From: Sinonovacula constricta
Lineage: Eukaryota; Mollusca; Bivalvia; Cardiida; Solecurtidae
DNA: 64,000 nucleotides
Direction: 5' to 3'
Assembly: GCA_007844125.1 (NCBI GenBank)
Contig: CM017561.1
Span: 57,415,774 to 57,479,773, forward strand
Shown here: positions 48,501-60,985 of the stretch, in pieces
How the letters are laid out: each line of letters starts with the position of its first letter
Position numbering within the stretch: position 1 is the stretch's first letter
The notes under the pieces: generated by a model
Told to the model about the DNA's origin: nothing
Seen by the model: the letters and a program-made list of their open reading frames with translations, nothing else
Database searches by the model: none
Program-made: the position numbers and the translations under genes

Positions 48501-51500
48501 CAGATAAAGATAATGCGCTTACAAGTTCCCGAGTTCTCTTTTCCAAATCTACTATCTTGTTATCCTTTTCTTCCATCACCTTGCCTTCCTTCGATGTCTT
48601 GGGGGCCTTCAACCATTCTAAAAAGTGTGAAAATAAACATTACAATGGAAGAACTAGAATTCTTTTTTCAACCTTATGTAAATGTAAAAACAATGTGTTA
48701 ATATGATGTTAAGAAAAAAAGACATTTGTCTTTATAGTATCTTAAAACATGAAATTGCTGTTATTCATGTTAATGAAAATGATTGATATATAAAGGTTAA
48801 GTCAAGGTTTGTGGACAAATTTAATGAAATCAAGTCATTTAAAGTACGACAATTTTTCTTACAAAAAGTACACGATATAAATGCAGCTAAACTTTGGTTA
48901 ATGGTTTTTGTTGTTATTGTTTTTTAAAATACATCACATCGATCCATTATGATCATAAAAGCAATGTCCAGCCATTTTGGTGGAGGAAGACCCTAGACAA
49001 ACGTCTCAGTATAAACGGCGCATCACAGGACAGCTGAAAGACCATCCCACATTTAGTCCTCTGCTCTGAAATGGACTTGAAACTCATGCAATGAGAGGCT
49101 AAGCAGTCAGAAGGGTTACAGGTCAGTGACTCAACTACTACGCCACAGGCTCCCCTTTTAAGGGTTGATTTAAGTTATTGGAGAGGTTAATGTTTTTCTT
49201 CTAATAACCATGCCTGTTGATTTTTTTCTAATACTTCACTTCTTCTGTTTAGTTTAATTCTATTCATCCATGATTTAACCGTTTTAATACTTTCATTTAT
49301 GTTTCATATGATATTATTAACCCTTATATTGTTGCTCTTTTTGAAACAGTTGGAATACATGAATGTTCAACATATGATTATAGATCATAGACTAGTTCAG
49401 TCTACATATAAACCCAAGGTTGTGCAAATTCTAATTAAGATAAGAGTGATAATTTTGTATGTTTTGATAAAGGCATTTGCATGAACAGAAGGGGTTTACA
49501 GATATGAGATATCCCAAACTAAGAGAATTTTAAATGAACTTTACAGACCAGTTCTGATACAATCACTGTCTATCAATATTTATAGCTCACTTAAAATGGT
49601 TCTTCCCATATAAATTAATTCCTTAAAAGTATTTGTATAGGATAAAAATGGCTGCAAGGATTTGTTTTTGTCTTTTTTGTAATAAATAAATTCAATTTAA
49701 ATGGGATGTTGACTGTAAGGCATTATGATTTTTATAATTCTTATACAATTTCTTAAAAAAACATACACCTGGTTTTAAACAGTCCTAAATGAATGTTATA
49801 TACACCAAAAGCTTCATTTTGTAAAATTGAAAATTCATTCAAATTTGTTCTTCATGAGTTACCAACCAATTAATGTATATTTATAGACGAAGCACAGACG
49901 TGTAGAACCAGAGGTGCTCGACACGTCATTTGAAAGACATCCTCAGGTTAACAATTTTTTCCTAAGGGCTAATGAGTTCTAAGTCAGCAACCTTTATCAC
50001 TTTCCAATGGACCTTATTGGTAATCAGATTATTTAAAGATTCAGCTGATGCTTATGCTGTTACCAAGCTTGGGATTAATCACAATGAAAATGGAGTGAAT
50101 ACTCCTGAAAATTACACAAAGGAAAAAAAAAAATGGCCCGGTCTCATGACATTACTTTCATTATACTTTAAGGTTGTTTTTAGTTATGATGGTCAAAAAT
50201 CTTACCGTCTCCCTGTAGATGAAGGTAGATTGAGATGCATTCGTCAGGATCATAATTACAGGCCCGTAGTAATGAAAGGATATCATGGCGATCCCCCCAG
50301 GTTGGTACCGCCTCCTGCATTGCCATAGCAACACGTTGTTAATTAAACATGATTTACTTATTTATCAAGTACATGTATAACTATTTGCAATTTATGGTTA
50401 CTCTGATGATTACTTATATTGTATGAATTAAATAAGCAACTTCAACAATTTTACAATAATTGAAATTAAGCTTTTACTTTTTTTAAACTTTTTTTTTTGG
50501 TTAGTTTTTTCACTGTTATTGCTGTTGGTTTGAGTTTGTCATTTTTAAAACATTTCAGCAATAAACATATGGTCCTCATAGCGATTTCAAGTGATGTCAA
50601 TGGTGGATCAAGACCCCTGACAAATATCTGGGTAGAACCACTAGCACATTCTTGACAGTTGGAAGTCATCCCAGTGTTAAGTTTTTGCTCCAACTGGTGC
50701 TGGAACCTAGACAGTGAGGGGCTGAGAAGTTTTCAAGACGGCAATGCAAACCTCTCAGACATGGGACTCTTTTACTGCTATTGATTTAGAATCTTTACAT
50801 TTTTCTTTAATTAAATTATACAGAAAACCAATTATTTAGAATATTCTTTATAAAAATTCCAATGTTTTTTGCAATATTGATTGAAGTTGTTCAAACTGTC
50901 CAGATATGTTCATGCTTTTCTTCCACTATTTACATAAATGAGGGATTGGGATTTGTCAGCATTTTTGCCAAAACTATGCAGTGACATTTCTATCATTATA
51001 GCACAGAGGCACTTATGAGGTGCCCAGGGCCTGAACCCGGCAAGTCCATTATAATGACTCCGATGAGTTAGGTGTAATGCTGTCCCCTTAGCCTAGGGCA
51101 TTATGAGGGAAGCCACTACTATCAACTTTAAAGTCTTTGGTTTGACCCGGCCAGGGTTTGAACCTGCGACCTCCCGATCCGCAAGCCGACGCTCTACCAC
51201 TTGAGCTATTTTGGCCGGTGTGTGAAATCTATTCTTAAGATTACAGAAATGCATATTGTTTATTCTATGACAAACCTCTACTTGGTCGACCAGTGTTTTG
51301 ACCATCTGATGGTGCAGTTCCCAGCCCACAGGCAGCCGGACCCAGGAGCCAGTGTCCTTGTCAAAGTACATGTGAACATTGTGCTTTTTCTGCAAAGGAG
51401 GAGAGAAACAACATTGAGTTTTAAAAATCTCCACAACAGAAGGGAAGAAACAACAAAAATTAGTAACATTCTCCTGGAAAGGAGGAGAGAAAAAAAAAGG

Positions 51501-54500
51501 AGTAAAAGCATTCTTGTAAGATAAAGGTGAGAAATTTCTCCTAAAATATAATAGTCTTCATCGTAACCGGCTTGCCCACAGCCCGAGACAAGTACTTTTG
51601 ATTTTCGGCAAGTTTAAAATCCTGAATACTTGTCTGATCGGGCAAGTGATTTGTCCGTAAACAAAAGCCTGATTTATAGATAACATTGGTAAAAATGAGG
51701 AAAAAAACAAACAAAAATTCTGATCGTTTAAGCCATCTTTAAGCGTGTTCTGTATCGCTGAAATGCTTTTTGCACAAATGACTAAAGTATGCAATGAGTC
51801 ATTTGCGAAATTGACGAAGTGGTGCTTTTCCATTGCAAGAATGCGAAGTGGTGCTTTTCCATTGCAAGAATGTAACATTCACAAAAAGAAATCATATTTA
51901 AATTTTCATCTTGCAATTACTGTTAATACATATATAGTAATTTACTCTGATATAACATAGGAAAGTATGATTAAAAAAATTTAAATTGATTTCCATTGTG
52001 CACATTTTGCTAATGAAATTCCATTGCATATTTTTTTCATACTTTATATAGGTTTCGTCTGCGAAACATCATAATACCGGGTATGTTGAATTTGAAGTAT
52101 TTCAACGGAGCTCAGCAAAAAAGAAAAAAGAAAAACCTAAGACAAACAAACAAAAATCAATCAGAAAATAAACAGTGTATGAAGGCAAACGCCAGCGTTT
52201 GTTTAAAACCCAATGGTAGAAAGACCGGCATTGGTTGAAATATGACAAAGGCCCCGGCTAGATGTTTTGCAATGATGTTTTCGAAAAGTGAAACTAATTT
52301 TAGGCAAGTGGATTTTCCCAGTGACTTGCCCAAAGGGGCAAGTCGTTTAAAAAAATTAGGGCGAAGACTGATATAGTGAATAAATAGTGAAATAGCAACA
52401 GTTTTCCTAACATAAGAGAAACAGTTGCAATAAATATCCTGCAACAAGGGAGCAAGAAATGTAACATTTTGATCCCCTCAAACTGACATTTTGGCTGAAA
52501 GCTATACATGTCCATATTGGGAACTACATCTGTAATGTGCAAAGAAGGAAATTGAGACATCAGCTGGAATAGAAGTTCATGTAACATTTATTTGCCCTGA
52601 CATAAATGAAGTCTATTATAATGAGGGACTTCCATTTTTTTGTAGAGTTTTAGAGTGATTATAGTGAACAGCATAGTCAAAGTATTTCAGATTTGTAAAT
52701 TACACACTACATTACATCAAATAAATATTTATAACACACTAAATGATCATATTAACTGTACAGCCATAACAATAGGCTTTTTAATGATAAGAGTACTAAG
52801 ATTTTTATTACTGTCATACCACATTCAATTATCCCAACACCACACTATTCATTATTTACCTGTTTACACATTTGCTTAGAAGTAAAAAACTTCAATCAAA
52901 GAGTCTGTGATCTGGACAGTATATGTGATGGTGGTGGTTAAGAATCGTCATCAATCAATCATCACAGTATTGATTGCAACACCATGTTTATTGTTGTAAG
53001 TTTTACAGTTAGACAGGCTTAGGCTGTATTAATCTTGTATAGGCTTAAACAGACTGTTGGAAGTTCTGGTGGGTTAAACAGAAGCTAGTTCCAACTCAAA
53101 GCCACCTAGCATGAATTTATCAAACTTTGGTCAATAGCAGCGATCTTGATCAGCCAGCTTTTATTTGGAGCTGTCTGATCAAGAACAAACATTACAGGTT
53201 TTTGCTGCTAAAAAAGCTAGCAGCTTAAAGGGCAACAGCCTGATTTTTGTTCCATCAGACTGGAATAGCCTCTAACAGACAGATATAGCCTCTAATACAG
53301 ATATGTTGACAGGGACAATGTTCAGGCCACCATGAGTGTTGCTATTTATATGAGTTATGGTTACATTATAGCTAAATATTGATCCTTGAGGGCAGTGCCC
53401 CGTAAAGGTGAAATAACTGACTACCCCACCTGGCGGCAAGCCAAAGTGTCACGCCACATTAAAACAGCAAGTGGAATCATAATGCAGGTCACCTAGTATG
53501 TTCAGTGGTAGACTGCACACTTAGACACTTAATCTGCTAAGCACTTAGTGATCAGGCTTAGTTAAATAGTGTAGATCCAGATCAGGCAGCTCTCAAATGG
53601 AACAATCTGTGCAGGAAACACACAAAAGGATTCCTAATCTTCATTAAAACCTATTTTGTTCTATGTATAAAGTTAATTATTAGATAAGGAAAGATAAATT
53701 AGTAGATCAATCTTTTTTAAAGGCTCTCTCAACATTTTTAACCCATAAAAATAATGAAACTTAACAAAAGACCAATGGCAGTTGTTTATAATAGAAAAAA
53801 CAGCAAAAACAAAATGGAAATAAAAATGATGACAGGAAATGGCAGATTTTTATTACAAATTTTTAAAGATATGGTACTTAAACTTTAACATAGCATCTTG
53901 TTAATTGATCATTGTCAAATATAACAAAATATTAGAAAACAAAACAAAAACTTTATCTTACAAGATGTAAAATAATATACAACTTTAATCTGCTATGATA
54001 ACAATTTTTGCATGCAACATTACATGTATACTATTCGAAACTGGAAACCTATTTGAAAAAAAAAGAAAAAAAAGAATATAATCTAATTTAACTCAATGAA
54101 CCATTAAAAGTAATTCATATAAATGGTTGTTGGTATCTATATAAAAGGAAAACCCTTTCACTGAAAACTGTCAAATCAATAAGAGGTAGTCAATACTGAC
54201 CATTAAAAGGGAGAAACCCTCTGGCCAAAGTAAAAATGTCCCTCACAATGGGCCACCAATTCATTAGTTTTATTCAAGTGGGCACAAAAGAATTCAGGTA
54301 TTGACCAAATTATACATTCTGCCAATCTACTACAAGCAAGATAGAAGTAAAAAGATTGTCAAATAGGTATTATGCAAGAGTAAAATATTTTTTTAAAGCA
54401 ATCATTTGGTCTGACTAGCAAAAGGATTATTATGTTGAAACCCCACTGTAATAAATAGGTGCCTATACAGATAAGTTTTCTCTTTGAATGCCCATTGAAA

Positions 54501-57500
54501 TACTACACAATATTGAAATTCTACATATTCCAACATTCCAGTACTTTTGCTATGAAAGCTTAGTCATTTTACTAGATTTATGGTCAATGCCATAAAAGTT
54601 TCACAATTTTTTAAGGAAAAGTATTAGTTCAAGTAAGACCTATAAACCAAGATTCTTCATGTAAACAATACCATATACCATAAATGCTCAGTTGGTACCT
54701 TCCCACTTAAATCTTCTTTTGTTAATCAACAATACATTTGTTATGTATTTGTTTTTTGTTTTTTTAAATACATTGCAGTGACGAAGTATGATCATTATAG
54801 TAACATCCAGCTTTTTGGTTGAGGAAGACCCCCAGGTTATGTCTGAGTAGAACAAACGGCGCACCGCGAGTCAGCTGGAAGAACTTACCATATTAAGATC
54901 TTCGCCTGAAACGGAATTTGAACTCACGCGCAAGAGGCTAAGTATTCAGAGGAGTTACAAATCGACAACTCTACCACTATGCCACGGGCGCCCTCAATCA
55001 ACAATACTTAATTATAATTAGTGTTTGGCTATCAACAAATATTACATGTTACATAGCGATAGATACTCAGCAGTGAATAGTGTGAGTCCAGCCGCATTCC
55101 AGCGGGAACTGTGGATCTGTACCTATACTGTTTGCCTATCTCAGCTGACTAAGTGTCTTATCAGACACCATGTACATGTACTTACATAGAAGATGTATGT
55201 AGGGATCCGACCCCGGGTCGGGTGCATGATAAATCCCTCTCTGTCATCTCCTCCTCCTCCTCCTCCCCCTCCTTGCTGACCTCCTGACCTTCCCTGAGAC
55301 CTGGACTGACCTTGACCTGATGCACCTGCTGCCTGGTTACCAGCATTCTGCTGCTCCTGGAAGGGAGAAATGCTTGTTTTTAATTTATTTACGTTGTATT
55401 TATATACAACTGGTGTTGTTTTTTTTGTAATATGTAATAATGATTTGATTTGTAATTTTGTATTTTAGGGAGAATTTTGCTATTTGTTTAGTAATTCTTT
55501 GTAATTGAATTTTTGCAAGTTATACATTTTATGTCACATTGACAGATTTAATCCCATGCCAGGGTAAAACCTCTGTTTGTATGAGAGCTTTTTTTTTGTT
55601 GGGTCCCTCTTGGACTTCAAAAAAATGACGTTTACTAAAGAGAGTTAATTAAAAATAATATTAAAAATGTCTGGCTAATGAAATAAGTCTAAAAAGAACA
55701 CAAATTCAAGTAAAAACTTTCAGAGTATTAAAAATATAGGTCATTAGCTCTAGAGGTCAAAATTTAAGACAGTATTACATTGCAGTCAGTAAAATTATAT
55801 ATGACTGGAATTAAATGCCCAACATACAAAAGGTTCAACAATTTTATGGTGAATGAAATTGAGCTAATTTAATTTTAATTGGGTAAGGTAAATCTGCTAC
55901 TGAAAATAATTGGCAAATGTAAAAAGCTTAACACATATTGTTAATGACAAAGTATATATATCATAAATCATAATACACAAAAGGATCAAATTAACTGCTT
56001 TCTGGCTGATTTTTATACATCAATGACTAAACTTCTCACAAAAAAGGAATAAATGAGAGCCCATTAAGAGCCACAGCAGGTATATTTCTAGATAAATTGA
56101 ACCTTAGTAAATGTTTGTAACAATTTAAAAAATAGAGATATTTCACTATTTAAACTAATGCCAACACATCTTATCAAGAAGGGGATGAAGGCATTGATTT
56201 TTTTATTTTTTTTTTATTTTTGAAGAACATTGCAGTGACCAATTATGATCATTATAGCAACGTCCAGCTTTCTGGTGGAGGAAGACTCCAGACAAATGTC
56301 TGGGTAGAACCACCGGCGCACCGCAAGTCAGCTGGAAGATGTTCCCACATTAAGACCTTTGTCCCGAAATGGGACTCGAACCCACGCGATGAGAGGCTAA
56401 GCAGTCAGGAGTTACAAATCTGCATCTTTACCACTACGCAACGACTCGCCACCATGAATGCACTGAAAATGACCTTTTGTAACAGTAAACCTGCCCAATT
56501 TTAAACCATACTTGGAGATCCAGTGGGAAGGGTCCTAAACTAATTAGTGTATGTACTGTATTTTGGATGATCATAGTGGGGATGTTGATAAATTACAAGT
56601 TTGAAATATTTATGTCCTGTATTATTTAGATATCTTTATTCCGGAGATAACAACCCCTCATTTAAGAGCTTAGAGCTTGTAGAGCAAAAATAACAGGAAA
56701 ATTGCAGTTGAAGATGTCATTACAGATGACAGCACATGGGTCTTTGAGATAAATAAATGAGCTCAAAATGTAAATGTTCAGGCACTGATGGGTTGAGGAT
56801 CTTAAAGATTACTTACAACAGCATTATCATCCTTGAGTATTGTGTTGGTCACAAGAAGACCTTCGTTGTACCAACGCTTTGGAAATGGTTGCCACTCCTG
56901 TAAATGAAAAAAAATTAAAAAATTAAAGATTAACAAGAGATTAAAACAGTAGTGGCTTCAAGGCAAGGATTTTCTCTTGTTGTTGTTTTTAATATGTTAT
57001 ATACAGTATATTAAAAAAATATAACAGGATCTACTAGAAAATGTTGGGTTTATCGTCCCACCAACAGTACTTCAGTTATCTGGAGATGGTGTCCACTTGA
57101 AGCAGATATAGTGCTGCCTTCACTGTGTATAGCATACCGTGAACACCTGGCATGATACCACACCCTGTCATGTTATCCTGACACCGGGCCAACCAGTCAT
57201 GGAACTACCATTATATTTGTTTGAGCATTAGCAAGGGAGCTATACCACTACCATTTTTTACATTTTTGGTATGTCATGGTCCAGGTTTGAACCCAGGGAC
57301 TACAGTAAAAAATGATACACATGTGTTTCTGGTCAGAAATAATTCTTTCGTTGCATGTTGTAGAAGTAATCTATGCAATCAACAATTGGGTGTATTTAAA
57401 AATGCATTGACAAGTTATTGTTCCTGTGCTCTGCACTTCATCTCATTACAAGCTACATACATGACTAGTCTGATGTGAATATGACCTATAAGGTCAAGGT

Positions 57501-57824
57501 TTCCTGCTTCCTAAACATCATATTTATTATAAGATCCATGTAATAAATAATCTTTTTTATCATTGATAAACAAATCCGTTTTCAAATTATTCAGTATTTA
57601 CATTTATTCTTTATTAAAATTTTCACTTCAAATAATTTTCTACACTGGCCCTTCCACATCTTCCATATGTTTTACACTTCTGTAAAAAAAAAAAAAAAAA
57701 CGCTCAAATTACTGACCTTTGATCCCCAGTCATCGAGGTAGAAGCGCATCCCACTCTGGTATATACATTGGAACTCTTTTCCACTGCGGTGGTAAAATGT
57801 CTCAAACACGAGATCGTCATCTTT
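39514..57824 (-). CDS. C-terminal motor kinesin (kinesin-14), 5' end not found
   Basis: A microtubule motor of the usually minus-end-directed kinesin-14 class. The 17 exons, N- to C-terminal, are 57824-57717, 56897-56817, 55356-55186, 51389-51276, 50314-50206, 48617-48523, 48280-48230, 47759-47610, 46592-46443, 45453-45337, 44838-44665, 43338-43202, 42815-42752, 42112-41907, 41377-41191, 40783-40688 and 39645-39514. Phases all match, and they give 713 aa plus TAA. Residues 1-63 and about 121-160 are aromatic-rich. A Gly/Gln-rich linker lies in exon 3, a short helical part in exon 5 ([20 protein letters not shown]), and coiled coil in exons 6-10 (about 200-380). The motor follows the neck signature [16 protein letters not shown]-loop GQTGSGKT, switch I NSTSSRSH joined across an intron, and switch II DLAGSER. 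The motor looks complete. The start codon lies upstream. Orthology to KIFC1 or KIFC3 is unclear, so no symbol is given. Confidence 0.93.
40105..40370 (-). repeat. SINE family C, head-truncated, kinesin intron, sense to gene
   Basis: On the minus strand: GTAGAGCGTCGGCTTGGGG, GGTTCGAATCCCGGCC, AAAGACTTTAAAGTTGGTAG and CAGTCCCTGGGCACCTCATA. It lacks the first part of the tRNA-like head, which was replaced by TGTCACTTGTG. Confidence 0.85.
40940..41058 (-). repeat. SINE family A fragment, kinesin intron, sense to gene
   Basis: Tail-side part only: GATCATTATAGCGACATCCA and GGGTAGAACCACTGGTGCC on the plus strand, which is the family A body reversed. Confidence 0.65.
42150..42394 (-). repeat. SINE family A, full length, kinesin intron, sense to gene
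   Basis: Plus-strand reading ends CTCTACCACTACGCCATGGG / TGCCCCC (reversed head). Before it come GGGACTTGAACCCACG (B box), AAGTCAGCTGGAATACTTTC and GGTGGAGGAAGACCCCAGAC. Confidence 0.9.
44953..45222 (-). repeat. SINE family B, full length, kinesin intron, sense to gene
   Basis: The reversed head ATGCTCTACCAAGCTACTAG / GTCCGG closes the copy. Also present are GGATCAAACCTGGGG (B box) and CAGTTATCTGGAGACAGTGT. Confidence 0.85.
45452..45990 (-). repeat. 45-bp tandem array carrying the intron's 3' splice site
   Basis: There are ten near-identical 45-bp units (two have 43 bp) and about two diverged ones at the far end. Each unit on the plus strand starts AACTGTGACAGGGAG, which on the minus strand is CTCCCTGTCACAG|TT. 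This is the very acceptor used by the kinesin exon at 45453-45337; the first unit overlaps that exon by two bases. Long frames through the array on both strands are repeat translations. Confidence 0.92.
48925..49158 (-). repeat. SINE family A, kinesin intron, sense to gene
   Basis: GATCATAAAAGCAATGTCCA, TTTTGGTGGAGGAAGACCC, GCTGAAAGACCATCCCACAT, GGACTTGAAACTCATGC (eroded B box) and the reversed head CTACTACGCCACAGGCTCCC. Confidence 0.85.
50590..50765 (-). repeat. Degenerate SINE family A, kinesin intron, sense to gene
   Basis: GACCCCTGACAAATATCTGG, GTAGAACCACTAGCACATTC, TGGAAGTCATCCCAGTG and CTGGAACCTAGACAGTGAGG. Confidence 0.6.
50937..51218 (-). repeat. SINE family C, full length, kinesin intron, sense to gene
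   Basis: Ends on the plus strand with CTCTACCACTTGAGCTATTT / TGGCCGG (reversed head) and carries GGGTTTGAACCTGCGACC (B box) and CAGGGCCTGAACCCGGC. It lies about 60 bp from the exon at 51276, on that exon's downstream (donor) side. Confidence 0.88.
51560..52375. repeat. Dispersed element rich in GGGCAAGT / ACTTGCCC
   Basis: Several direct and inverted copies of GGGCAAGT occur near both ends (51567, 51640, 52308, 52321 and 52336), flanking a different AT-rich interior. Inside is an exact 29-bp tandem duplication at 51815-51872 (GAAGTGGTGCTTTTCCATTG...). It may be a DNA-transposon remnant; the borders are uncertain. Confidence 0.4.
52400..54760. other. Kinesin intron, mostly without features
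   Basis: Part of the large intron between the exons at 55186 and 51389. At about 53030-53640 there are phrases (AGTGTAGATCCAGATCAG, GATCAGCCAGCTTTTA) related to stretches near 47000, 55130 and 63705 (GATCTACAC and GTTTGCCTA-type). This suggests a further dispersed repeat family. No exon was seen. Confidence 0.4.
54765..54998 (-). repeat. SINE family A, full length, kinesin intron, sense to gene
   Basis: GATCATTATAGTAACATCCA, GGTTGAGGAAGACCCCCAGG, GAGTCAGCTGGAAGAAC, GGAATTTGAACTCACGC (B box) and the reversed head CTCTACCACTATGCCACGGG. Confidence 0.9.
56218..56456 (-). repeat. SINE family A, full length, kinesin intron, sense to gene
   Basis: GATCATTATAGCAACGTCCA, TGGTGGAGGAAGACTCCAGA, GGGTAGAACCACCGGCGCAC, GGGACTCGAACCCACGCG (B box) and the reversed head TTTACCACTACGCAACG. 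Confidence 0.92.
57040..57300 (-). repeat. SINE family B, head-truncated, kinesin intron, sense to gene
   Basis: GGGTTTATCGTCCCACCAAC, CAGTTATCTGGAGATGGTGT, GGTATGTCATGGTCCAGG and TTTGAACCCAGGGACTAC (B box). The A-box half is missing. Confidence 0.8.
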
Positions 57825-58799
57825 CTGCAAAATAAATAAATAAATTACTTAACCTATTCATTCAAGTGTATGGATGATGTAGGCAAAAAATAATCCAGTC
57901 AGTTGCTACAATTTGAAGATGGTCCTAAATGAAAGTGCAGATTACGAAATATTAAACAATTTTAGTCACCTTTAATATCAAATACATTTTACACATATAA
58001 TACTGTCTAGACTACAACATTATCTGTCATAAAAAAAATATAATCTACAGACAGTAATGCATTTATAGGACAATATTTTCTGCTTCAAAGTACTGAAACA
58101 CATAGGTACATCACCTAGGTACTAAATGACAATAAAAAGCATATATATGAAATGGGATACAAATACAATATTTTACAAACAATAATAAATAAATGTGCAA
58201 GTAGGTGACATTTTCTAGTAAGAATTGCATAAAATGAGCATTTACATGGAAAGAATACACATTTTAAGACAGTAACCATCTCAATCAATACAATAAATAT
58301 GTATGTAATCTTACTATTTAATATATTATTAATAATTTATAATAGGAACTAAGAATTGTTTTTCACAATACCATGCTTAAAAAATTGTAATTACGGTCAA
58401 CTTTTTACATAAAAATTAAATGTATTTTATGAAAAGAGTATTTTAATACAGTCCCTATTAATAAGTCAGAATATACATAAGACAATCAGAACATTCCTAC
58501 AATACAATTATACACTATAGTTTCTAATAAAGATTGTGTTAACATGTCAAATAAACTGGTTCAGCATACACAACAACAATAAGCATCAATCATATACTGG
58601 GTATCATTATTCAATTAATACCAGCATTTCCTTTGCAAAAAGTATTTTAAAGTAACAACAGTGAAAATGCAAATACTTAAATATAAAATATAATTAAAGT
58701 CTGATAAAGACAGGAAAATATGTTCTTTCTTCCCAAACAACAAATAAAAAAAAGATAAAATTCATCTACATACTTAATGCTTGTTTTGTTGTTGTTGTT

Positions 58800-58990
58800 T
58801 TTGTTACAACACAACAACACAATTATTGTCAGATTGGTGAAGTCTGATTATTGGTGGAGGACCCCAGACATGTGTCTGTACAGAATTACTGGTGCATCAC
58901 GTCAGCTAGACGTCTCCACACAAAAAAAAATTAGTCTAGCCCTGAGAAAGAACAAGTCAGCAACTCTCAACCAATCAGTCATGGACACCT
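58800..58990 (-). repeat. Degenerate SINE family A
   Basis: TTATTGGTGGAGGACCCCAG, ATTACTGGTGCATCACGTCA and CTAGACGTCTCCACAC, reversed family A body. It lies upstream of the first exon I could find for the kinesin. Confidence 0.6.
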
Positions 58991-59044
58991 CTCACCCATA
59001 TAGATGCAAATTAAGAGAGCAGCAAAGGTTTGCTTGTTTCTTGT

Positions 59045-59285
59045 TTTTGACATACACGGCAGTGACCAGATATTACAGCGATATTAAGTATAGCAACATC
59101 CAGCTATTTTGGTGGCTATTTTGGTCGTGGAAGACCACTAACAAATGTCTGGACAGAACCACCAGCGTGTCAGCTGGTCAGCTGGAAGACCTTCCTATAT
59201 TCAGTCCTTTGATACGAATGGGACTCAAAACCCACATGGTGACAGGTTAAGCAGTCAGAGGAGTTAAGTTGGTGACTCTGCTTAG
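59045..59285 (-). repeat. SINE family A
   Basis: TATAGCAACATCCAGCTATT (with a local duplication of CTATTTTGGTGG), GGACAGAACCACCAGCGTG, CAGCTGGAAGACCTTCC and GGGACTCAAAACCCACATGG (B box). The head is eroded. Confidence 0.8.
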
Positions 59286-60837
59286 TACAGTGTAAAAAGT
59301 ACACATACAAAAACGATTATTTCCAAAACAAAATAATGATGCAAAACATGTTATACACATCCTAGGGGACATTTTGTTTCATAGATTTTGAAGTCAATCT
59401 GTTGCATTTATGTTTCTCATAACTGAACAATGTACAGTTCAAAAGGCCATAAAACACATGTTCAAATTTAATTAAACATTTATTACTTTTCAATCAACCG
59501 TTCATCTATAAAACTGACATGTTAATCCAAAGCTATAATTATATGTATGGTCTTTTCATTACCGTTACAGTATATCTCTTCAAACGGACAACCTTCCTTT
59601 GGTTTTTATTTGCTGTCATGGCAGAAATAGTTAAACTTAACTTCAAAAGTTATTTTGACACTAACTTAAAGCTGAAGATACAAAATATTTGTTGTGTGAG
59701 ATAATCCTTGTATAACAATGCCATTATCCAGAAATCTAGAAAATCTATAAAGCCTTTGGTTTATCACATACTTAAGAGCTTAGCCTTGATGAGAAAAAAT
59801 ACAGGAAGATTTGGGTGATAATATGGATATATAATACGTGACTGATTTTACTGTCTTATTAGTTAATCTGGATATTATAACTTTGGCAGCGTGGGAACAT
59901 CAAAATGACCAAGAGCTTTTTAGTGGGGCAAGGTGAAAGTAATTATAAATACATTTAATACACAGTCTATTCTTATTACTAAATCACCTACTATCAATAC
60001 ATGACCAATAGCTTTCTTTTTCAGCAAGATAAAATAGATCGCTTTCTTTTTCAGCAAGATAAAATAGACAATGAAAATGACATGGTATTAGTCAGTATAT
60101 ATCAACCGCTTAATCTTCTTACAATGATACTGTTATATCATTATATTATCAAAGAAATCATTCAGATATAAGACAAACTAAGATTTTCAAGGTGATTAAC
60201 ATTGTAACTTGCAAGAAATCAATAATTGGTACGATGGAAATTTTATGCTAAATCTGTGGGGTTCCTACATAATAATCATTTTTCTACTCAGACCAAATGA
60301 TTGCTTTAAATATTTTTTAGCTACTGACATAACTTTTATAAGTTTTCAATTATACAAAATTCTTGCTTTCCAATTACATTTGCCTCCTGCATTTAAGAAT
60401 ATTTTATGAAAAACCTAAAAATGGTGAATTTTGTATGCAAAGACAACATTTTCACATTTTGTCAAAATATAACAAAAAGACTTATCAACACCTTCGCTGA
60501 CAAGTCATGACAATGGCTCCACATTTTTTTTCTCTTAAAAAAATGGGAGTTCTCTTTAAAAAATAGGAGCATAAAATGTGCAATATATAGAAATTAGAAA
60601 CATAAGCATCACGCACCATTTATTTGTTAAACACTAAGCACAGTGTGTTCTATCTCTAACTGCATTAGACATGGTATTGTTTGGAAATTGTAACTCAGAA
60701 TAAATATATTAACTGAACATCAAAACAGCACATGCTAGGATTTAAGTGAAAAGAACCCAGATTAAGTTTTTTAAAAATAAAACGGTCTTCTTGCTTGATT
60801 AAGTTTATTGCTTTTAATCCCGGTTAACAAAAATTTT

Positions 60838-60985
60838 GTTACATCGCACTGACACAATTCTAGTCATATTGGTGACGTCCAGCTAATTATTTGTGGAGGA
60901 AAACCCCTGACTGGGTAGAACAACCAATCACAGCAGATTAGCTGAAAAATCTCCACACATAAGAGTTCTCACCTTAACCTGGACA
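60838..60985 (-). repeat. Partial SINE family A
   Basis: GTGACGTCCAGCTAATTATT, TGTGGAGGAAAACCCCTGAC, GGGTAGAACAACCAATCAC and GATTAGCTGAAAAATCTCC. Confidence 0.65.
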
